From assembly GCA_013812995.1 (NCBI GenBank), contig JACCSL010000136.1, forward strand, positions 1-9,620: a stretch of 9,620 nt of DNA, read 5' to 3'. Position 1 is the stretch's first letter. The number at the start of each line of letters is the position of its first letter. This stretch comes from Ardenticatenales bacterium. Its GTDB lineage: Bacteria; Chloroflexota; Anaerolineae; Ardenticatenales; Ardenticatenaceae. Below the pieces are notes generated by a model, which saw only the letters and a program-made list of their open reading frames with translations, ran no database searches and was not told where the DNA came from. Shown piece by piece: positions 1 through 5,796 of this stretch. The position numbers were made by a program, and so were the translations under genes.

Positions 1-59
1 AGGAGGTGCTATCACACGTCCGGCCACTGTAGTTCAACCCTTACCTATGGAGAGAAGAG

Positions 60-1055
60 ATGAGACGAAACACTTTTGCCCTGGTAGCAATGCTACTCCT
101 TATCCTGTCGCTGGCCGCCTGTACCGGCGCTACGCCCGCCGCTACCCCGCCCCCTGCCGCCACCGCCGCCGAGACGATGGCAACGCCCGAGATGATGGCA
201 ACGTCCGAGATGATGGAAACGCCCGAGATGATGGAAGGCGGCGACCTTGGCACGGAAGAGAACCCCATCATCATGAGCTTTGTTCCCTCGGGTGACACCC
301 AGGAGATCATTGCCAGCGGTGAAGAGATCGCCGCCATGATCCAAGAAAAGACCGGGCTCGTCATCGAGGCCAACGTGGCAACGAGCTACGCCGCCGTCGT
401 CGAGGCGATGGGTGCGGGCAATGCGCAGGTTGGCTGGCTGAACACCTTCAGCTACATCCTGGCTGCCGAGAAGTATAACGTCGAGGCAGACCTTGCCACG
501 GTGCGCCGTGGCTCTGCCTTCTACACGGGTCAGATCGTTGCCAATGCGGACTCCGGCATCGAGACGCTGGCCGATATCGATGGCAAGAAGATGTGCTGGG
601 TCGATCCGCTGAGCACCTCCGGCTACATCATTCCCCGCGTCATGCTCGCGGCGGCCGGTGTGGACGTGGATGCCCTGGAGACCCAGGATTCCGGTAGCCA
701 CCCGAACGTGATCACCGCCGTCTACAACGGCGACTGTGACGCCGGTGCCTCCTTCGTCGATGCGCGCACCGCCATCGCCGAGGAATTCCCCGATGTCAAC
801 GACAAGGTGAAGGTCGTCGCGGTCTCGCCCGAGATCCCGAACGATAGCGTTTCCTTCGCCCCGGACCTCCCCGCCGAGGCCCGCGAGCAGATCGTCGCGG
901 CCCTGCTGGAGATTGCCCAGGAAGAAGAAGGCATGGCAGCACTCGCGGCGGTCTATGAGGTCGATGGCTTCCAGGAGATTGATGACTCCTTCTACGATGG
1001 CTTCCGCACCGAGTTGGATGCGGCTGGCATCGACATCGAAGAACTCGCCAAGTAA
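60..1055 (+). CDS. phnD: PhnD-type ABC transporter substrate-binding lipoprotein
   Basis: This 331-residue protein looks like the extracytoplasmic binding component of a phosphonate-type ABC importer. Residues 1-20 form a lipoprotein signal peptide ending in LAAC, with Cys21 as the lipidation site. A low-complexity linker (about 22-62) rich in Ala, Thr, Pro and Met-Glu follows. The mature domain begins near NPIIMSFVPSGD (68-79). It shows PhnD-family features: SYAAVVEAMGAGNAQVGWLN (109-128) and DPLSTSGYIIP (182-192), where the STSG loop normally holds the ligand's phosphonate or phosphate group. The ATG has a good ribosome binding site, GGAGAG at 49-54. The gene heads a run containing the ATPase and permeases, and a hairpin terminator follows it. 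The fold assignment is firm. The ligand is not determined by sequence; the psuK-psuG neighbours suggest pseudouridine or a related C-nucleoside rather than a classical phosphonate. Confidence 0.9.
   Translation: MRRNTFALVAMLLLILSLAACTGATPAATPPPAATAAETMATPEMMATSEMMETPEMMEGGDLGTEENPIIMSFVPSGDTQEIIASGEEIAAMIQEKTGLVIEANVATSYAAVVEAMGAGNAQVGWLNTFSYILAAEKYNVEADLATVRRGSAFYTGQIVANADSGIETLADIDGKKMCWVDPLSTSGYIIPRVMLAAAGVDVDALETQDSGSHPNVITAVYNGDCDAGASFVDARTAIAEEFPDVNDKVKVVAVSPEIPNDSVSFAPDLPAEAREQIVAALLEIAQEEEGMAALAAVYEVDGFQEIDDSFYDGFRTELDAAGIDIEELAK
174..236 (+). repeat. In-frame 18-bp tandem repeat in lipoprotein linker
   Basis: Three and a half copies of an 18-base unit (consensus ATGATGGCAACGCCCGAG) run in frame, with units at 174-191, 192-209 and 210-227 and a half unit at 228-236. 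They encode the six-residue pattern M-M-(A/E)-T-(P/S)-E in the linker between the lipidated cysteine and the binding domain. Being in frame and a multiple of three, copy-number change would only alter tether length. Confidence 0.85.
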
Positions 1056-1065
1056 GTCGATGGTC

Positions 1066-1104
1066 AAGTGGGTGGGATGCAACAGCACCCACCCACTTTT
1101 TTTT
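1066..1104 (+). terminator. Intrinsic terminator or attenuator after phnD
   Basis: A perfect 11-base stem pairs 1066-1076 (AAGTGGGTGGG) with 1088-1098. The inner TGC/GCA pairs at 1078-1080 and 1085-1087 extend it, with one bulged A and an AACA loop. Eight Ts occupy 1097-1104. It begins 11 bases after the phnD stop and ends 34 bases before the ATPase start. Because the next genes belong to the same transporter, partial read-through is likely, giving more binding protein than ATPase and permease. I see no separate promoter for phnC in the remaining gap. Confidence 0.88.
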
Positions 1105-1138
1105 CTCCCCTTCCGAATAGCCGCTTGAGGAGCCCCGC

Positions 1139-1897
1139 GTGCTAGAGATCCGCAACGTGAGTAAAGTCTATGACGATGGCACCCATGCCCTGAGAGAGGT
1201 CACCTTCAACGTGAAGGATGGCGAATTTCTCGTCATTATCGGCTTGTCAGGCTCTGGAAAATCCACCCTGCTGCGCTGCATCAACCGCCTCATCGAGCCT
1301 AGCTCGGGGCAGATTATCTACCACGGTCAGAATGTCACTGCCGCCAACCCGGCGGAACTCCGCCGCATCCGCCGTCAGATTGGCATGGTGTTCCAGCACT
1401 TCAACCTGGTCAAACGCTCCTCCGTGCTCAACAATGTGCTATCGGGGCGGCTCGGCTATGTCAGTACGCTGCCCAGCCTGCTGGGGATCTGGTCCACGGC
1501 GGACAAGGCGCTGGCGATGGCAAACCTGGAACTCGTTGGCATTGCCCACAAGGCACAGAATCGGGCAGACGAACTTTCCGGAGGGCAGCAGCAGCGCGTG
1601 GGCATCGCTCGCGCCCTCATGCAGAATCCCACCCTGATGCTCGCGGATGAGCCCGTCGCCTCGCTCGACCCGGCGCTCTCCGACTCCGTCATGCAATATT
1701 TCGAGAAATTGAACCAGGAGCGCGGCACGACCGTCCTCTGCTCGCTGCATGTTCTGGGCCTGGCCCGTCGTTACGCCACCCGTATCATCGCGCTCAAGGC
1801 GGGCGAATTGGTCTATGATGGCGACCCGCAGGGTATCGACGAGCAGCGATTCCGCGAGATCTACGGTGACGAGGCCGTTGAGCACTCATTGAGGTAG
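1139..1897 (+). CDS. phnC: PhnC-type ABC transporter ATP-binding protein
   Basis: This 252-residue cytoplasmic ATPase powers the importer. All ABC motifs are present: Walker A GLSGSGKST (35-43, Lys41), Q-loop Gln86 in MVFQHFNLV, signature LSGGQ (146-150), Walker B LMLADEP (167-172 region) and switch His204 in CSLHVLGLARRY. The length, the QHFNLV Q-loop and the LH...LARRYATRI region fit the PhnC family. The start is GTG at 1139, chosen because it follows GAGGAG (1127-1132) with 6 bases spacing and begins the typical MLEIRNVSKVY N-terminus. The stop lies 7 bases before the permease start, and GAGG at 1891-1894 serves the next gene, so the two are translationally close. The family call is strong; transport specificity cannot be read from the ATPase. 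Confidence 0.93.
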   Translation: MLEIRNVSKVYDDGTHALREVTFNVKDGEFLVIIGLSGSGKSTLLRCINRLIEPSSGQIIYHGQNVTAANPAELRRIRRQIGMVFQHFNLVKRSSVLNNVLSGRLGYVSTLPSLLGIWSTADKALAMANLELVGIAHKAQNRADELSGGQQQRVGIARALMQNPTLMLADEPVASLDPALSDSVMQYFEKLNQERGTTVLCSLHVLGLARRYATRIIALKAGELVYDGDPQGIDEQRFREIYGDEAVEHSLR

Positions 1898-1904
1898 TGT
1901 AGCG

Positions 1905-3281
1905 ATGGCTAACCGCTCTCCGACTTTGCCCGCCCTGCTCTCCCTCGTCATTCCGGGGTTGGGCCAACTCTCCTTGGGCCACCGTGAGCGTGGAGGGCTT
2001 ATCCTCCTGATGATGCTCCTGTTTATCGGGCTCCTGCTCTGGCTACAGCTCTCGCCGCTCTACTGGCTCATCCTGCTACCCTTCTGGGCCATGAACGTCT
2101 TCGATGCCTATGTGCTGGCCTCAGAGCGCCGCCCGGATACGACTACGTTGTTCCTTCTGGGTGCGCTGCCCCTCTATGTGATGGCCTGGCAGGCGACGGA
2201 CATCAATCTCCAGCGCCTCTTTTCGAATGTCAATAAAGTGCAGCCTCTCCTGTCGGGGCTCTTTCAACCCCTTTTCCTGGAGCAGGATCGCGAGATCGCT
2301 ATCGCGAGCCAGCAGTTCTACGTGCCATGCCCCGTCACCGAAACACCCGAGGTGAGCACTGCCAGTGCGGGGGGGACCATTGAAACCTCCGTGACCTGTG
2401 GCAACGTGGGCGAGACGATGACGCTGCGCGGCGAGGGCTTTCCGGCCAACCAGCAGGTCGCCCTCTGGTGGGTCAACCCGGTGAACGCCAACAGCCGCAT
2501 CCGCATCCAGGATGCCTACGAGGATTTCCCGGTGGGGGCGGATGGCTCCTTCGAGGGCGAGATTGTCATTCCCGAGGCGATTCCCCGACAGTCCGACCAG
2601 CCCCCGGACCGGCACCGCATCGAGGTGCGCTACGTGGCCTCGGAGGGCGGCTGGTTTATCACCGAGACCGCTATCCGGGTGCTGGGCCACATGGGCGAGA
2701 CCATCGCGCAGGCGCTCATGGCAACGCTCGTGGGTGCCATCCTGGCGGCTCCCTTCTCCTTCTTCGGGGCGCGCAACCTGATGGCGGGCAACCCCGGTCT
2801 GGTGCTGCTCTATTATTTCTCGCGCGGGGTGATGAACATCCTGCGCTCGGTAGAGCCGCTTATCATGGCGATTGTCTTTGTGGTGTGGGTGGGCCTGGGG
2901 CCGTTCGCGGGCGTCCTCGCGTTGGTGGTGCATACCATCGCCGCCCTCGGTAAGCTCTACTCGGAGTCCATCGAGAGCATCGACGAGGGACCCATCGAGG
3001 CGATCCGCTCCACCGGGGCAAACCAGTTCCAGATTATTGCCTACGGCGTGCTTCCCCAGGTGCTTCCTCCCTGGATCGCCTTCACCGTCTATCGTTGGGA
3101 CATCAATGTGCGTATGTCCACGATCATCGGCTTCGTGGGGGGCGGTGGGATTGGCTTCTTGCTGGCCCAGTGGATTCGCCTGCAAGACTTCCGCTCGGCG
3201 GGCGCGGCCATCTGGGCGATTGCTGTCGTCGTCATCCTTTTAGACTATCTCAGCGCGAAGGTTCGGGAGCGGATTATGTAG
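1905..3281 (+). CDS. phnE: PhnE-type permease with N-terminal TM extension and extracytoplasmic insert
   Basis: This 458-residue inner-membrane permease is much longer than usual PhnE proteins, which are commonly near 260-290 residues. Residues 7-97 hold about four hydrophobic segments, including an IPGLGQLSLG motif (16-25) that looks like a small separate membrane domain fused in front. Residues about 98-260 form a soluble loop with a beta-rich part (Cys142, Cys165, LRGEGFPAN at 174-182, GADGSFEGEI at 211-220). The conserved permease core follows, with ETIAQALMATLVGAI and SFFGARNLM (285-293), the EAA-type loop EAIRSTGANQFQIIAYGVLP (365-384) and the PhnE hallmark NVRMSTIIGFVGGGGIG (401-417). 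It is paralogous to the gene at 4613, with which it probably forms a heterodimeric channel. A mobile element begins at its stop codon. Confidence 0.9.
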   Translation: MANRSPTLPALLSLVIPGLGQLSLGHRERGGLILLMMLLFIGLLLWLQLSPLYWLILLPFWAMNVFDAYVLASERRPDTTTLFLLGALPLYVMAWQATDINLQRLFSNVNKVQPLLSGLFQPLFLEQDREIAIASQQFYVPCPVTETPEVSTASAGGTIETSVTCGNVGETMTLRGEGFPANQQVALWWVNPVNANSRIRIQDAYEDFPVGADGSFEGEIVIPEAIPRQSDQPPDRHRIEVRYVASEGGWFITETAIRVLGHMGETIAQALMATLVGAILAAPFSFFGARNLMAGNPGLVLLYYFSRGVMNILRSVEPLIMAIVFVVWVGLGPFAGVLALVVHTIAALGKLYSESIESIDEGPIEAIRSTGANQFQIIAYGVLPQVLPPWIAFTVYRWDINVRMSTIIGFVGGGGIGFLLAQWIRLQDFRSAGAAIWAIAVVVILLDYLSAKVRERIM

Positions 3282-3284
3282 CCA

Positions 3285-3312
3285 CCCACGGCTAAGCTTC
3301 GTGGGTTTGTGG
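3285..3312 (+). repeat. Left-end subterminal hairpin of the IsrB element
   Basis: CCCACG (3285-3290) pairs with CGTGGG (3300-3305) around a 9-base loop, and CCA (3282-3284) can pair with TGG (3310-3312) to extend it. The sequence CCCAC...GTGGGTTTGTG is matched at the right end, as expected for the hairpins recognised by Y1 (HUH) transposases of the IS200/IS605 class. Confidence 0.7.
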
Positions 3313-3482
3313 AAGGTCGGCCTCACCAGCCGACTCAAGCAAGGGTAACTGGCTGACTAGACGGAACGCAACTAGCGACCTGAGCGTGGTAGCTCAACCT
3401 ACATGGCGGATGCGCCCACCCAGTCTGCCTTCCCTAGGGTCGCCAGTGTCGAGGGTGTTAGTAGCGGGCGCAAGCCTAGAGT

Positions 3483-3487
3483 GGAAG
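3483..3487 (+). promoter_or_regulatory. Ribosome binding site deciding the isrB start
   Basis: GGAAG lies 8 bases before the ATG at 3496. The in-frame ATG at 3403 has no such sequence (CTCAACCTAC precedes it). The 3496 start also puts the PLMP motif at residue 13, where it belongs in this family. Confidence 0.65.
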
Positions 3488-3495
3488 TAATTCCT

Positions 3496-4524
3496 ATGCA
3501 GTATGTTCCAGTCCAGAGCAGTACTGGCAAACCGCTTATGCCTTGCCACGCAGCGCGGGCGCGCGAGTTGGTCCGTAAGGGACGTGCCGTGGGGCGTTTC
3601 AACAAGGGCATCTATTACATTCGCCTGCTCGACCGTGCCGATGGGGAGGTGCAGCCCATCGCGGTCGGCGTAGACCCTGGCTCCAAACGTGAAGGCTTTA
3701 CGGTCAAGAGTGAGACGCATACCTACCTGAACGTCCAGGCGGAGGCGGTGGACTGGGTAGGCAAGCATATGGAGGTCCGTAAGATGTTGCGCCGGGGGCG
3801 GCGTAGCCGTAAGACACCCTACCGGAAGCAGCGGCAGAATCGAGCGCGTGGGGGGATCCCACCCAGTACCAAAGCCCGTTGGCACCTGAAACTGCGTGTA
3901 CTCCAGTGGCTGGCGGTGCTCTATCCCCTCTCCATCGTGGTGGTGGAGGACATCGCGGCCGTCCCGAAAGAGGGCAAGCATCGCTGGAATAAAAGTTTCA
4001 GCCCTCTGGAAGTCGGCAAAGCATGGTTCTATCGCGAGGTGGAGAAAATGGCGGAGCTATGGACCTTCAAGGGGTATCAGACGGCCGAAATGCGGCAGGC
4101 AATGGATCTCAAGAAATCCAGTCAGAAGCTCTCTACGACGTGGGAAGCGCATTGTGTGGATAGCTTCGTGCTCGCCACCATTGTCATCGGTGGGCCTGTC
4201 GAGCCGGATAATAAAGAGATGTTGATTCTCGTGCCTCTCCAGCTTCACAGACGTGCCCTCCATCGGGCCAATCCGCAGAAGGGCGGGGTTCGACCGCCCT
4301 ATGGGGGTACCAAGTCAATGGGCTTCAAGCGCGGGAGTTGGGTCAAACATCCCAAGTGGGGCGTGTGTTATGTAGGCGGTGCCTCCGTTGGCAAAGGGGG
4401 GATTAGCCTGCACTCCCTCACTACGGGCAAGCGCCTGACGCAGAGCGCAAGACCTGAAGCGTGTCACTTTCTCTGTCACGCAAGTTGGCGCGTGTTTCAT
4501 GCACGGCAAGTAGGCTGCCAATGA
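3496..4524 (+). CDS. isrB: IsrB OMEGA RNA-guided nickase (RuvC, no HNH)
   Basis: This 342-residue protein matches the IsrB branch of the IscB family. In order it shows PLMP with CHAARARELVRKGRA (13-31), RuvC-I IAVGVDPGSKREGF (55-68, Asp60), an arginine-rich bridge helix (about 93-118, RRGRRSRK), RuvC-II IVVVEDI (147-153, Glu151), the stretch WNKSFSPLEVGKAWFY (164-179), RuvC-III EAHCVDSFVLA (217-227, His219 and Asp222), and a C-terminal target-motif-reading region with GFKRGSWVKHPKWGVCYVGG (276-295) and SLHSLTTGKRL (304-314). RuvC-II runs to RuvC-III in about 66 residues with no HNH zinc or catalytic motif, which separates IsrB from IscB; known IsrB proteins nick DNA under omega-RNA guidance. 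All RuvC residues are intact, so activity is plausible. The reading frame stays open upstream to 3403, but that part overlaps the RNA. Confidence 0.9.
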   Translation: MQYVPVQSSTGKPLMPCHAARARELVRKGRAVGRFNKGIYYIRLLDRADGEVQPIAVGVDPGSKREGFTVKSETHTYLNVQAEAVDWVGKHMEVRKMLRRGRRSRKTPYRKQRQNRARGGIPPSTKARWHLKLRVLQWLAVLYPLSIVVVEDIAAVPKEGKHRWNKSFSPLEVGKAWFYREVEKMAELWTFKGYQTAEMRQAMDLKKSSQKLSTTWEAHCVDSFVLATIVIGGPVEPDNKEMLILVPLQLHRRALHRANPQKGGVRPPYGGTKSMGFKRGSWVKHPKWGVCYVGGASVGKGGISLHSLTTGKRLTQSARPEACHFLCHASWRVFHARQVGCQ

Positions 4525-4553
4525 TTGGTGCTTTAGGCGAAGCCGCTGAAGCC

Positions 4554-4600
4554 GGGCACTTCCTCCCACCACTCAAAGCGAGTGGGTTTCTGCCCCTCAA
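4554..4600 (+). repeat. Right-end hairpin of the IsrB element
   Basis: An outer stem GGGCA (4554-4558) with TGCCC (4591-4595) encloses an inner hairpin, CCACTC (4569-4574) with GAGTGG (4580-4585) and an AAAGC loop; CCCAC (4565-4569) with GTGGG (4582-4586) is an alternative. The TCAA at 4597-4600 immediately outside is the likely cleavage site. Only three Ts follow the inner stem, so this is not a good terminator, and read-through into the second permease is likely. Confidence 0.65.
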
Positions 4601-4607
4601 GGGAAGG
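4601..4607 (+). promoter_or_regulatory. Ribosome binding site of second permease, just outside the element
   Basis: GGGAAGG sits 5 bases before the ATG at 4613 and starts at the first base after the proposed right end. If the element is removed, this site would lie directly behind the stop codon of the first permease, a normal operon junction. Confidence 0.65.
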
Positions 4608-4612
4608 CATTC

Positions 4613-5770
4613 ATGAGACAACCTGAGCTTTCCTCTCCGCCCGCTGCCGAGCAGCTGCGCTCCTATTTCTGGCCCCTGTTGCTGCTCGTGGCCCTGATCG
4701 TATCCGCCAGGGCCACGCAGGTGGATCTTCTGCGCCTCATCAATGATGCACCGAAGGCCCAGGACATTATCACAGACCTGCTTCAGCCCTCGCTGCTCAC
4801 ACGCGGGGACGAGATTCAGGAATCCTACGCTCAGATCGAGGTACCCTGTGTCTCCGGCACGGGTCCCGTGCAGGGCGAGGAAGAAGGGCCGCGCCTGACG
4901 CTTTCCACCTACTGCCTGGAGGCCAAAAGCGAGGTGACTATCAGTGGCACCGGCTTTCGCCCTAACACCGACGGGCGAATCTACTGGCAGCCGCCCCAGA
5001 GCACCGGGCGATTGCGCGATGAGCGTTTCACCACTGATGCTCAGGGAAATTTCTCGGTCGAGACGGATATTCCGCCGCTGCTGGCAGAGCAGGGGGGCGT
5101 CTCCGGGGTGCAGGCACAGTTGACCTGGGAAGTCGGGCAGCTACGGGCTAGCCCCGCGCTCAATACGACCATCGCAGCGATGATCGAGACGATCTTCCTC
5201 GCGCTCATGGCGACCACCCTGGGAGCCATCATCGCGATTCCCCTCTCTTTCTTCGGGGCGCGGAACCTGATGCCGCATACGCCTCTGGGCAATACGCTCT
5301 ACGGGCTCACCCGAATGCTCTTCAATATTACGCGAGCCATTGAGCCACTCATCCTGGCGACCATCTTTGCCATCTGGGTGGGCTTTGGGGCCTTTGCTGG
5401 GGTGCTGGCGCTCTCGTTGAGTACCATCGCCAACATCGGCAAGCTCTACGCGGAAGCCACGGAGAACATCGACGCCGGGCCGCTGGAGGCCATGCGGGCC
5501 TCGGGGGCGAACAGCCTTCAGACGATCTTCTACGGGGTGATCCCGCAGATCATTCCTCCCTTCCTCTCCTTTACCATCTACTACTGGGACATTAATGTTC
5601 GTATGTCCACCATCATTGGCTTTGTCGGCGGGGGTGGCATCGGGCTGGAACTCTCTCGCTGGATTAACCAGCTCCAGTGGAACAACGCCGCAACCGCCGT
5701 GTGGGCCATCGTGCTCGTCGTGATGATCATGGACTACATCAGCGCGGTGGTCCGGGAGCGGCTGGTTTAG
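4613..5770 (+). CDS. phnE: PhnE-type permease with extracytoplasmic insert (second copy)
   Basis: This 385-residue permease has one N-terminal membrane segment (about 18-34). A soluble loop (about 36-185) contains a beta-rich insert with Cys79, Cys101, SGTGFRPNTD (111-120) and TDAQGNFSVETDI (141-153). The canonical core follows: TIFLALMATTLGAIIAIPLSFFGARNLM region (193-220), EAA-type loop EAMRASGANSLQTIFYGVIP (292-311), NVRMSTIIGFVGGGGIG (328-344) and a last segment ending RERLV. Core and insert align with the gene at 1905, but the extra N-terminal membrane unit is absent. The pair probably forms the two-subunit channel served by the upstream ATPase. It lies 12 bases after the mobile element and 26 bases before the kinase gene. 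Family assignment is strong; the function of the insert is unknown. Confidence 0.9.
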   Translation: MRQPELSSPPAAEQLRSYFWPLLLLVALIVSARATQVDLLRLINDAPKAQDIITDLLQPSLLTRGDEIQESYAQIEVPCVSGTGPVQGEEEGPRLTLSTYCLEAKSEVTISGTGFRPNTDGRIYWQPPQSTGRLRDERFTTDAQGNFSVETDIPPLLAEQGGVSGVQAQLTWEVGQLRASPALNTTIAAMIETIFLALMATTLGAIIAIPLSFFGARNLMPHTPLGNTLYGLTRMLFNITRAIEPLILATIFAIWVGFGAFAGVLALSLSTIANIGKLYAEATENIDAGPLEAMRASGANSLQTIFYGVIPQIIPPFLSFTIYYWDINVRMSTIIGFVGGGGIGLELSRWINQLQWNNAATAVWAIVLVVMIMDYISAVVRERLV

Positions 5771-5796
5771 CCCATGACGCGCAGGGGGAGGAACAC

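Larger units (their letters stand above)
3262..3495 (+). ncRNA. Candidate omega-RNA (HEARO-like) for IsrB, guide at 5' end
   Basis: IscB and IsrB proteins use an RNA encoded just upstream of their gene whose 5' guide is read from DNA flanking the element. Here 3282-3495 has no supported gene and is rich in helices. Visible pairings are CCCACG 3285-3290 with 3300-3305, GTCGGC 3316-3321 with GCCGAC 3329-3334, TGAGC 3381-3385 with GCTCA 3392-3396, and GGCGGA 3405-3410 with TCTGCC 3424-3429 (one G-U). GGCTGAC at 3351-3357 could compete for the GTCGGC arm, as in a pseudoknot or switch. The guide would be about the last 16-20 bases before the left end, roughly 3262-3281, which is the 3' end of the first permease gene. 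Exact ends and the fold are inferred. Confidence 0.65.
3282..4600 (+). mobile_element. IsrB-carrying OMEGA element (IS200/IS605-like, no tnpA)
   Basis: The element of about 1.3 kb splits the two permease genes and contains a candidate omega-RNA and isrB. Left end and right end share a hairpin block, CCCAC-N11-GTGGGTTTGTG at 3285-3310 and CCCAC-N12-GTGGGTTTCTG at 4565-4592. The right boundary is placed after CTCAA (4596-4600), because TCAA is a right-end cleavage tetranucleotide in IS608-type elements. The left boundary is uncertain by a few bases around 3277-3284; the flank reads ATTATG-TAG. No target duplication is seen or expected for this transposon class. There is no TnpA gene, so movement would depend on a transposase elsewhere. 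The reconstructed empty site gives a compact permease-permease junction with GGGAAGG as ribosome binding site, which supports these limits. Confidence 0.8.

Noticed and set aside
1..32. AGGAGGTG at the window start followed by a tiny GTG frame ending at 32
   Set aside because: The GTG lies inside the Shine-Dalgarno-like sequence and gives only eight codons. With no upstream sequence it cannot be called a gene or leader peptide.
93..1088. Long minus-strand open frame opposite the binding-protein gene
   Set aside because: His/Gly/Arg-rich, low-complexity translation with no motif. It is a GC-rich shadow of the real gene.
2121..3185. Long minus-strand open frame opposite the first permease
   Set aside because: The translation is rich in His, Arg, Asp and Gly without recognisable domains, while the opposite strand encodes a clear permease.
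1066..3305. Similarity between the GTGGGTGGG terminator arm and the CCACCCACG left end as a shared repeat
   Set aside because: The match is short and GC-rich, the structures differ, and nothing else aligns. It is probably coincidence.
3403..3495. N-terminal extension of the IsrB gene from the ATG at 3403
   Set aside because: It has no ribosome binding site, no family resemblance in the added 31 residues, and overlaps the candidate RNA. The 3496 start gives the expected PLMP position.
3496..4524. Calling the nuclease IscB or TnpB
   Set aside because: There is no HNH motif between RuvC-II and RuvC-III, which excludes a full IscB, and TnpB lacks the PLMP domain and has a different C-terminal zinc-finger layout.
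4565..4590. Right-end hairpin of the element as a transcription terminator
   Set aside because: Only three Ts follow the stem, and the same hairpin block occurs at the left end, so transposon-end function fits better.
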